A stretch of DNA of 10,909 nt from Anaerolineales bacterium (lineage in GTDB: Bacteria > Chloroflexota > Anaerolineae > Anaerolineales > UBA4823): positions 1-10,909 of the forward strand of contig JALHTN010000538.1 of assembly GCA_022865865.1 (NCBI GenBank), in the 5' to 3' direction. Positions 4,604 through 10,909 of this stretch are shown here, piece after piece. A program made the position numbers and the translations under genes. The notes under the pieces are model-generated. The model did not search any database, was not told the origin of the DNA, and worked only from the letters and a program-made list of their open reading frames with translations. Position 1 is the first letter of the stretch, and each line of letters starts with the position of its first letter.

Positions 4604-7600
4604 ATGAGTGATTATCTCTTTCGTGGATCAATTTCCGATTTTGACGCTGACCTGGATGAGCTGCTCCAGCTGGAGGCAGAACGTCAATTCCGAAAGTTGA
4701 TTCTGATTCCCAGCGAAAGCACTGCACCTCTTGCAGTGCGCCAAACACTGGCTTCTGCATTCCACAACATTTATGCTGAAGGCTACCCAGACGAGGCGAC
4801 GCGCTGGATGAGCGAAGATGAGATCCTGGATTATGATGCCAGGTTGGGGCATTTCCGGCGTTATTCAGATCCCCGTTATTACAAGGGAGTTGAATATGCC
4901 AATATATTGGAGGCCCTGGCGCGCAGGCGCTGCGCAGAGACCTTCGCCACGCCAGAAGTGAGCGCCGACGATCTGTATGTCAATGTCCAGGCTTTATCGG
5001 GTGCCCCAGCCAACAACGCCATATACCACGCGCTGGTAGAACCTGGCGATACGATCCTGGGTATGGATTTGCTGCACGGTGGGCACCTGACTCACGGTTC
5101 CCCAGTAAACCGTTCCGGGAAATTGTACAATGCGGTCCATTACACGGTCGATCCAGAGAATGAGCAAATTAATTACGATGCCGTCTTGCAGCTGGCCTTG
5201 GAACACCAACCGAAATTTATAATCGCAGGATATTCTTCATACCCCTGGTCGGTTGATTGGAAAAAGTTCCGGGCTATAGCCGATGCCAGTGGAGCGATCC
5301 TGTTCGCCGATATCGCTCATGTGGCCGGGTTGGTAGCGGCTGGAGAATTTCCGACACCGATTGGCTACGCGGATGTGATCACTTTCACCACCCACAAATC
5401 GCTTTGTGGACCGCGGGGAGCCTGCATCCTCACCACCAGGAGAGATTTGTCTCGAAAAATTGATCGGGCTGTATTCCCTGGGGAGCAAGGCGGCCCCCAT
5501 GTCAATGTTTTCGCTGCGCTGGCGTTGACCTTCAAACTAGCACAAACCCCCGAATTCCATAAACTTCAGCAGCAAATTGTCAAAAACTGCAGCACACTAA
5601 CCGAGCGGTTGCAGGAACGCGGATTGCGGATACCATATGGCGGCAGTGATACACACATGACGAATATTGATTGTAAATCGGTTACCGGACCAGATGGTAC
5701 GCCATTATCCGGGGATCAGGCAGCCAGATTGCTTGATCTGGCCGGGATCGTCACTAATCGCAACACCATCCCGGGAGACTCCTCAGCCCTCGATCCGAGC
5801 GGTGTCCGCTTGGGTACACCCTGGATGACTCAGCGAGGATTGCGGGAAGCCGAGATGGTTAAGGTTGCTGATATTATCGCTGACTTGCTGCAGTCGACCA
5901 CTCCTTATAAGGTGTTGGGCCGCCGGAGGGCACTGCTGCGCACGAAAGTGGATTTTGACACGCTGGAGCAGAGCAAGCTGCGCGTTCGAACGCTGGCCGA
6001 GAAGGCTGGTATCGATTTTAAGGCGGAAAAACATGGTTACCCACATTTCTTTTACATTGATGATTTTCAGTCCGTGGGTGACCAAGAAATGATTTCAATT
6101 GAAATTGAGGGTTTACAAGTTGATCAATTCTTAAATTACGCGCTGACCAGCGATATTGAGGAGTTAAAAAGCGGGAAGAGCCAGAAAACCAGTTTGTTTG
6201 CTACAGGTGGAGAAATTGGGGGAGTCATAACCTGTCTGGACAGCCATAAATTCCGCTTAGATATTCTTGGCGGGAAGCAGGGAGGTTTGGTCGCGGCCTG
6301 GTTGCGTGATCTCTCGGATGGATTTGTTGAATTTGATAATGATGTCCTGAGAAAATTACCAGGACCTGTATCAATCCGGGCGATGGAGGCAGCACCAATT
6401 GGGGAGGGATCGGAAATCAACACTGGCGAGTTCAAACCGTATTATATTGGTAGCGAAAACCAAACCATACCCGAACTTAAATCCTTGCCTGAGTTTAAAT
6501 GGGAGGAGAAGGAAGGAGATTTAAGGCGTACACCGATCTTCGAGACCCACCAACGGCTGGGTGCAAAAATTATCCCCTTTGCTGGATGGGAGATGCCGGT
6601 CTGGTACACCTCAGTGACTGAGGAGCATCAAGCGGTACGAGAAGCCGCGGGGATATTCGATGTCGCCCATATGGGTGTATACCAGGTGGAAGGACCGCAG
6701 GCGGTTGCCTTTCTTGATAGTGTGGTGGGTAATGATATTGCCGGTCTTGAAGTAGGGCAATCGCTTTATACTCACTTCCTTGATCCCCAGGCGAATGTAA
6801 TCGACGATCTGCTGGTCTACCATCGCTCCAAGGAGAAATACCTGGTGGTGGTCAATGCCTCCAACGATGATAAAGATTGGGCATGGCTAAATGCAGTCAA
6901 GTCCGCTGCTGTTATGGTGGATGCTGAACGACCCTGGACCCGTGTATATGGTAGAGGCGCGGTGCTTCGCAATCTTCGTGACCCCCAAGCGGGAGCAGAT
7001 ATGCGTGTAGACATCGCACTGCAAGGGCCAAAATCCTGTGAAATTCTGCTTAAATTTGATATGGATGGCGAAACCCGTAAGCAGGTGATGGCACTCAAAC
7101 GTACCGAGCTTTGCGAAGCAGTTATTGGTGGTTATGAATTGATCGTCTCTCGCACAGGGTATACCGGTGAAAACATGGCTTTTGAATTGTTCGTACATCC
7201 TGACCAGGCAGACGACCTGTTTAATACCCTACTGGCGGAAGGTGAACCCCTTGGATTGAAACCCTGTGGTCTGGGTGCTCGCGATTCTCTGCGTACTGAG
7301 GCAGGGTTACCCCTCTATGGTCATGAAATGGGGGGTGATAAGGATCTTGGAGTCGCAGAAGGCGGTTTCGCGTCCTATGTAAAAACATTTAAACCCTGGT
7401 TTATCGGACGAAAAGCCTATCTGGTGCGTGAAGAGGGTCGCACGGGTCAAGTAATCCGCTTCCGCTTTAACGAAAAAGGTGTCCGCATGGCACATGCTGG
7501 TGATCCCGTGATGGAAAAGCGCGGCCGCGTGGTAGGTTGGGTTACCAGCTGCGCTATTGACAGGGATGGATTTCTCACCGGTCAGGCTTACCTCGATTTT

Positions 7601-7741
7601 AAAAGCACGGCTGAGGGGACGCCAATCTTCATCTACCAGGGTGCACCAAAGAATATAGGCAAACCCCCAGCTGAATTGGGCCCAGGTGATCGAGTCTCTC
7701 TGCCGACCCAGGCCACAGTTGTTCGACGGTTTCCGAAATAA
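4604..7741 (+). CDS. glyA-gcvT: Serine hydroxymethyltransferase - aminomethyltransferase (GcvT) fusion
   Basis: A single 1045-residue protein joins two folate enzymes. Residues 1 to about 435 are serine hydroxymethyltransferase, which interconverts serine plus THF with glycine plus 5,10-methylene-THF. Visible are LIPSES, YAEGYP (57-62), RYYKG (91-95), HGGHLTHGSPVN, D236-x-x-H239 that contacts PLP, the PLP lysine K265 in TTHKS, and the carboxylate-binding Arg in SGVRLGTP. Residues from about 640 are the T-protein of the glycine cleavage system, which releases ammonia from the aminomethyl-lipoyl H-protein and makes 5,10-methylene-THF. Its VIDDL motif (732-736), RTGYTGE and KPCGLGARDSLR are intact. 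Between them, about 437-635, lies an extra domain resembling a worn T-protein N-terminus. The start has AGGAG 6 nt upstream. The junction is within one open frame without a stop. The fusion could keep methylene-THF local, making serine from two glycines together with GcvP, GcvH and Lpd, none of which is in the window. The product should be cytosolic. Confidence 0.93.
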   Translation: MSDYLFRGSISDFDADLDELLQLEAERQFRKLILIPSESTAPLAVRQTLASAFHNIYAEGYPDEATRWMSEDEILDYDARLGHFRRYSDPRYYKGVEYANILEALARRRCAETFATPEVSADDLYVNVQALSGAPANNAIYHALVEPGDTILGMDLLHGGHLTHGSPVNRSGKLYNAVHYTVDPENEQINYDAVLQLALEHQPKFIIAGYSSYPWSVDWKKFRAIADASGAILFADIAHVAGLVAAGEFPTPIGYADVITFTTHKSLCGPRGACILTTRRDLSRKIDRAVFPGEQGGPHVNVFAALALTFKLAQTPEFHKLQQQIVKNCSTLTERLQERGLRIPYGGSDTHMTNIDCKSVTGPDGTPLSGDQAARLLDLAGIVTNRNTIPGDSSALDPSGVRLGTPWMTQRGLREAEMVKVADIIADLLQSTTPYKVLGRRRALLRTKVDFDTLEQSKLRVRTLAEKAGIDFKAEKHGYPHFFYIDDFQSVGDQEMISIEIEGLQVDQFLNYALTSDIEELKSGKSQKTSLFATGGEIGGVITCLDSHKFRLDILGGKQGGLVAAWLRDLSDGFVEFDNDVLRKLPGPVSIRAMEAAPIGEGSEINTGEFKPYYIGSENQTIPELKSLPEFKWEEKEGDLRRTPIFETHQRLGAKIIPFAGWEMPVWYTSVTEEHQAVREAAGIFDVAHMGVYQVEGPQAVAFLDSVVGNDIAGLEVGQSLYTHFLDPQANVIDDLLVYHRSKEKYLVVVNASNDDKDWAWLNAVKSAAVMVDAERPWTRVYGRGAVLRNLRDPQAGADMRVDIALQGPKSCEILLKFDMDGETRKQVMALKRTELCEAVIGGYELIVSRTGYTGENMAFELFVHPDQADDLFNTLLAEGEPLGLKPCGLGARDSLRTEAGLPLYGHEMGGDKDLGVAEGGFASYVKTFKPWFIGRKAYLVREEGRTGQVIRFRFNEKGVRMAHAGDPVMEKRGRVVGWVTSCAIDRDGFLTGQAYLDFKSTAEGTPIFIYQGAPKNIGKPPAELGPGDRVSLPTQATVVRRFPK
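6107..6385 (+). other. Degenerate T-protein-like domain inside the fusion
   Basis: Residues from E502 onward align without gaps to the folate-binding part of the true T-protein domain from E696 onward. Over 31 positions I count 11 identities: the E-G-x-Q, FL, DI, L, G, S and T positions. A further match at GGVITCL (540-545) corresponds to NVIDDL (731-736), but the two aspartates are replaced by Thr-Cys, so the copy should be catalytically dead. It probably arose by duplication and may act as a spacer or non-catalytic folate or protein contact. The boundaries given are approximate. Confidence 0.6.
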
Positions 7742-7791
7742 AGTTGAGTTTCATGCGTTAATTAAGATAAACACATCGATAGGAGAAATGA

Positions 7792-9024
7792 ATGAAAACC
7801 CCATGGGAATATCGCTATGCACAGCGGACCCAACGGATGGGGAGCTCTGCCATCCGGGAGTTGCTTAAGTACACAGAAAAACCCGATATTATCTCCTTCG
7901 CAGGCGGGCTGCCAGCGCCGGACGTTTTTCCGGTTGAGGAGTTCAGCGCAGCTTGTGAGCGAGTATTGCGCGAACATGGTGCCATGGCGCTCCAATACAG
8001 CACCACGGAAGGCTATCTTCCACTGCGTGAAATGATAACTCGCCATTCGGCCAGGTACGGGATCAAAATTACTCCAGAAAATGTGTTGATCACTTCGGGC
8101 TCCCAGCAAGCCCTGGACCTATTGGGAAAAATCTTGATTGATCCGGGTGATCGTATTCTGGTTGAATCCCCAACATACCTGGCTGCGCTCCAGGCCTGGA
8201 AGGCATACGGTGCTGAGTTTATCTCAGTTCCGATGGATGATGACGGCATGAACACGGATTATTTGGAGGAGGCTTTGCGTGCCGGTCCAAAATTCATTTA
8301 TGCGCTGCCCAATTTCCAGAATCCAACCGGGGTCACTCTGTCAATGGAACGGCGCCGAAAACTCCTCGAGCTGGCTGACCAATACGGGGTTCCGATCGTG
8401 GAGGATGATCCTTATGGTCAGCTGCGCTACGATGGAGACCATCTCCCTTCGATCGTGGTTCTTGACAGCCAATTCCGGGATGATGGCACAGACTGCTACC
8501 GGGGAAATGTGATCTATCTCAGTACGTTTTCAAAAACACTGGCTCCAGGACTCCGCTTGGGGTGGGTGATCGCACCACCGGAGGTGATTGGAAAATTGGT
8601 GCAAGCGAAACAAGGTGCTGACCTGCACACGGCGACCTTTAATCAGTTCGTGGCTTATGAAGTATCACGGGCTGGTTTCCTCGATCGTCATATTCAATTG
8701 ATACGCGAGGTTTATGGCCATAGGCGCGATCTTATGCTGGCTGCGATGGATCGTCATTTTCCAGCTGAAGTCAATTGGACTTACCCTCAGGGAGGTTTGT
8801 TTCTATGGGGTACCTTGCCATCTTATATGGATGCCAAGGACTTACTTAAAACCTGCCTTGATAAAAAAGTGGCTTTTGTCCCAGGTGAACCCTTCCATCC
8901 TACTGGGGGTGGAAAAAACACGATGCGCATCAATTTCTCCAATGCGACACATGAAGAAATCCAGGTTGGCATCGAACGTTTGGGCAGCGCGATCAAAGAA
9001 AAGTTAGCGAGACAAGTTGCATAG
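7792..9024 (+). CDS. LysN-like PLP-dependent aminotransferase (fold type I, class I/II)
   Basis: The 410-residue protein closely follows Thermus thermophilus LysN, the broad-specificity 2-aminoadipate aminotransferase, across its length. Motifs include SFAGGLPAPDVFP near the N-terminus, TSGSQQALDL, NPTG (177-180), D205-x-x-Y208 in EDDPY for the PLP ring, the Schiff-base lysine K248 in STFSKTLAPGLRLGW, AKQGADLHT, and the carboxylate-binding R379 in MRINFS. R22 in AIRELLK corresponds to LysN Arg23, which recognises the acidic side chain of aminoadipate or glutamate. It should transfer amino groups between a glutamate-type donor and hydrophobic, aromatic or aminoadipate-type 2-oxo acids, in the cytosol. 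The start at 7792 has AGGAG 6 nt upstream; an ATG at 7788 is in another frame. It lies 50 bases after glyA-gcvT with no terminator between, so co-transcription is likely. The true substrate is unknown, and lysine, leucine or tyrosine roles are all possible. Confidence 0.92.
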   Translation: MKTPWEYRYAQRTQRMGSSAIRELLKYTEKPDIISFAGGLPAPDVFPVEEFSAACERVLREHGAMALQYSTTEGYLPLREMITRHSARYGIKITPENVLITSGSQQALDLLGKILIDPGDRILVESPTYLAALQAWKAYGAEFISVPMDDDGMNTDYLEEALRAGPKFIYALPNFQNPTGVTLSMERRRKLLELADQYGVPIVEDDPYGQLRYDGDHLPSIVVLDSQFRDDGTDCYRGNVIYLSTFSKTLAPGLRLGWVIAPPEVIGKLVQAKQGADLHTATFNQFVAYEVSRAGFLDRHIQLIREVYGHRRDLMLAAMDRHFPAEVNWTYPQGGLFLWGTLPSYMDAKDLLKTCLDKKVAFVPGEPFHPTGGGKNTMRINFSNATHEEIQVGIERLGSAIKEKLARQVA

Positions 9025-9070
9025 TGATGGAATTTCAATTTTGAATTAACGGAAATTGGAATTTAACTCT

Positions 9071-9105
9071 CTTGTGGGTTGGATAATTCGCATCCAACCC
9101 ACAAG
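9071..9105. terminator. Strong hairpin between convergent genes
   Basis: CTTGTGGGTTGGAT (9071-9084) pairs perfectly with ATCCAACCCACAAG (9092-9105) around a 7-nt loop. It lies between the aminotransferase stop (9024) and the carboxypeptidase stop (9171) and is the obvious place for termination from both sides. Neither flank has a real T-run (TTGATTAATT on the plus side), so termination may be inefficient or Rho-assisted, or the hairpin may mainly protect 3' ends. Confidence 0.7.
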
Positions 9106-9170
9106 TTGATTAATTGGATTGCTCTCCTGGATTACCCTCAGCACCATAATTTACCATTACCGAAATTATC

Positions 9171-10909
9171 TCATTTTGTGATATTGGGGAAGAATATCCG
9201 GGGAGGCTGGGTGGAGGTCGTGATCTGAGCATGGGTGAATTGACCGGCATCCCCACGAGAATTTGCGACCAGGATAATCAGGTCTTGAGTACCTATTTCA
9301 GCTGTCTTTGGAATTGTGGTTTCAACGCTCAGCTGTGCACTTTCTCCAGGGATTAGAGGACCTAGCGGGCTATGGGAGAGCAATGCTGGCCAATTATTCC
9401 CAGTAAGCTGGATATCGAAAGTGTCATCCTGTGTTCCAAGATTGGTAATTTGGAATTCGTAAACCAGTGTTGATCCGGTAGAGGAGCTCCCGTAAATCAT
9501 ATCCGGTGTCAGGTCCGGTTGATAGGCTTCAGGGGTGATCCAGAAAAAGATTGCACTGGGCACTCCCCAATTTCCGGCAGCATCTTGACTCTCAACGAAG
9601 ATGATGTGGCGACCAGGTGCCACATTTCTGGTGTTGATGCTGGTTGTAAATGCTTCTTGGGGTGAATCAAATACCCCATCACTTGGCTGGAGGGGGTATG
9701 TTTGGGTACCACCCACCCAGGAGGGTGTCTCCAGGCTGTAGCGAGCCGCTGCGATGGATTGGGAAGGTTCCTGCCCCCACCCGGAACTGTTATAGCGAGT
9801 GTCATCCGCGGTGAAGGAAAAGCTGAATCCAGCTCCTGGAGCGATGCGCGATGCACTCAAGGTCAGGTTTACCACCTCCGGTCCGGATGGATTTTGGTAT
9901 GGCAGCCGGACAGCTTTGAAGGCATACAGCAATGCAGGAATTTGATCGGGAAGGATTTGCTCTTCAAAAGAAGAGCATGATTCGAAATAAGTTGTCCCCA
10001 ATTCGAAGGTATAAGATGGTACACCCAACTCTCCATATGCCCAATCATCAGTGTTTCCCGACGTCTGGTAAAGGCATCCAGGTTCTCCAGCTTGGCAGAC
10101 CTGATAATCAGTAAAGAAACCAAATTTTCGAGCTAGCGTTTGCAGGGCTTGATCGTTTGGAGCAGATACCGCAGTCCAAGACCAGGGATAGAAGATCCAA
10201 TCCCCATAGCTGTGCAGGGTGATGAATACTCCATCAGCGTCAAGCTCAGCAGGATCGGTATCTGCTGGCCCGCGCCGATCTGCGAAAATCATGCCCACGT
10301 AATCCTGGATGGTTTGGGTTTCGGATTCTGAAGCTGCAGAGGATCCACGATAGGTCTCATTACAGGAATCAGCACTTGCGTTGACGCCGCCCCATTTGAA
10401 GCTGCTGTTGCGATTAAGATCTGTTCCCCACATAGAGGAATTTGGACAGCCATCAGTGTGGTTGGTGTTCTTGCGCCAATAAACACCCTGCTCAGCGATT
10501 CTGCGTCCATCCGGATTGGTGATTGGGGTGATATGGACCTCAAAGTAATCCAGCAGCCAGGTAATATCCGCATCATTATCGTAATTTCTGACCAGGTATT
10601 CCGCAAAGCGAGCGGCCATCTCAGCTGTAGCATATTCGCGGGCGTGGATAGCCGCCATCAGATAAAACCTGGGTTTGGGACCGGGTACATTTGAGTTGCT
10701 GAGCACCAGTGCGTGGATATCATATCCGTTCCCGGCACCGACAGTTGATTTCTCCCAGCTATCACCGATGTCGATCCAGGATGCCAATTCGGGATGCGCG
10801 GCTGCGAGGTTTGCCAGGTCGATATAAGTTTCCTCAACTGTTCGGTAGCATGGAAAACCCGGTATACCGGAGGATTGCCCTGGCAGCAGCTGTCTTTGCT
10901 GATCAATCA
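9171..10909 (-). CDS. Secreted M14 zinc carboxypeptidase, N-terminus outside the window
   Basis: The frame is open from the right edge to the TGA at 9171-9173, 578 codons visible. A TTG at 10787 is not a credible start, because the frame upstream of it encodes YRTVEETYIDLANLA and HPELA, the usual N-terminal helix of M14 enzymes. The zinc ligands are H (codon 10646-10644) and E (10637-10635) in HAREY, and H (10214-10212) in LHSYGDW. NRN (Arg codon 10412-10410) supplies the substrate-binding Arg. The catalytic Glu is in TFELGT (10004-10002). The peptidase domain runs to about visible residue 335 and is followed by about 240 residues of beta-rich, Ig- or CARDB-like sequence, ending in PPRIFFPNITK. 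It should remove C-terminal residues from peptides outside the cell. Several Cys residues also suggest export, though the signal peptide lies beyond the window. The specificity pocket cannot be assigned with confidence. Confidence 0.92.
   Translation of the reverse strand, partial: IDQQRQLLPGQSSGIPGFPCYRTVEETYIDLANLAAAHPELASWIDIGDSWEKSTVGAGNGYDIHALVLSNSNVPGPKPRFYLMAAIHAREYATAEMAARFAEYLVRNYDNDADITWLLDYFEVHITPITNPDGRRIAEQGVYWRKNTNHTDGCPNSSMWGTDLNRNSSFKWGGVNASADSCNETYRGSSAASESETQTIQDYVGMIFADRRGPADTDPAELDADGVFITLHSYGDWIFYPWSWTAVSAPNDQALQTLARKFGFFTDYQVCQAGEPGCLYQTSGNTDDWAYGELGVPSYTFELGTTYFESCSSFEEQILPDQIPALLYAFKAVRLPYQNPSGPEVVNLTLSASRIAPGAGFSFSFTADDTRYNSSGWGQEPSQSIAAARYSLETPSWVGGTQTYPLQPSDGVFDSPQEAFTTSINTRNVAPGRHIIFVESQDAAGNWGVPSAIFFWITPEAYQPDLTPDMIYGSSSTGSTLVYEFQITNLGTQDDTFDIQLTGNNWPALLSHSPLGPLIPGESAQLSVETTIPKTAEIGTQDLIILVANSRGDAGQFTHAQITTSTQPPRIFFPNITK

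Noticed and set aside
9509..9856. Alternative minus-strand frame inside the carboxypeptidase
   Set aside because: It is a shifted frame within a gene whose true frame shows complete domain content.
10785..10787. TTG at 10787 as the start of the M14 carboxypeptidase
   Set aside because: The frame stays open to the window edge and encodes the conserved N-terminal helix upstream of it. The gene is truncated by the window, not short.

Overview
The window looks like chromosomal DNA of an anaerobic or facultative bacterium, most probably a member of the Chloroflexota (class Anaerolineae). The reasons are a serine hydroxymethyltransferase fused to the glycine-cleavage T-protein, an aminotransferase very close to Thermus LysN, a multi-membrane-span protein ending in a phosphodiesterase-type domain, and a secreted zinc carboxypeptidase with Ig-like modules and a short basic tail. 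This placement comes from recalled protein families, not a search. No rRNA, tRNA, insertion sequence, CRISPR array or prophage gene is visible.

Layout. Positions 1-49 hold the start of a minus-strand gene that leaves the window on the left. It is followed by about 550 bases without a convincing gene, which contain a perfect 20-bp palindrome and a Crp/Fnr-like dyad. A small six-span membrane protein (603-1301, +) converges on a Crp/Fnr-family regulator (1364-2065, -), with a strong hairpin terminator between them. The regulator is divergent from a large membrane protein with a C-terminal endonuclease/exonuclease/phosphatase (EEP) domain (2305-4284, +). The shared spacer carries a GTGAT-N4-ATCAC dyad that suits the regulator's own recognition helix. 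A terminator follows the EEP gene.

The metabolic core starts with a good sigma-70-type promoter (4394-4422). A leader of about 175 nt then runs to a 1045-residue fusion of serine hydroxymethyltransferase, a degenerate T-protein-like domain and a full aminomethyltransferase (4604-7741). A LysN-like PLP aminotransferase (7792-9024) follows 50 bases later and is probably co-transcribed. The fusion would join the two enzymes that make and use 5,10-methylene-tetrahydrofolate from glycine and serine. The aminotransferase fits a general amino-acid module. A 14-bp perfect hairpin separates this unit from a convergent, left-truncated M14 zinc carboxypeptidase (9171-10909, -) that runs off the right edge at its N-terminal end.

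The most interesting signal is the leader of the fusion gene. A 12-nt segment near its 5' end (4450-4461) is complementary at 11 of 12 positions to the ribosome binding site region (4589-4600). The same segment lies in or beside a long-range helix (4438-4450 with 4538-4548) and a competing local hairpin (4441-4464). This is the geometry expected of a translational riboswitch or similar cis-regulator. I recognise no known class in it.
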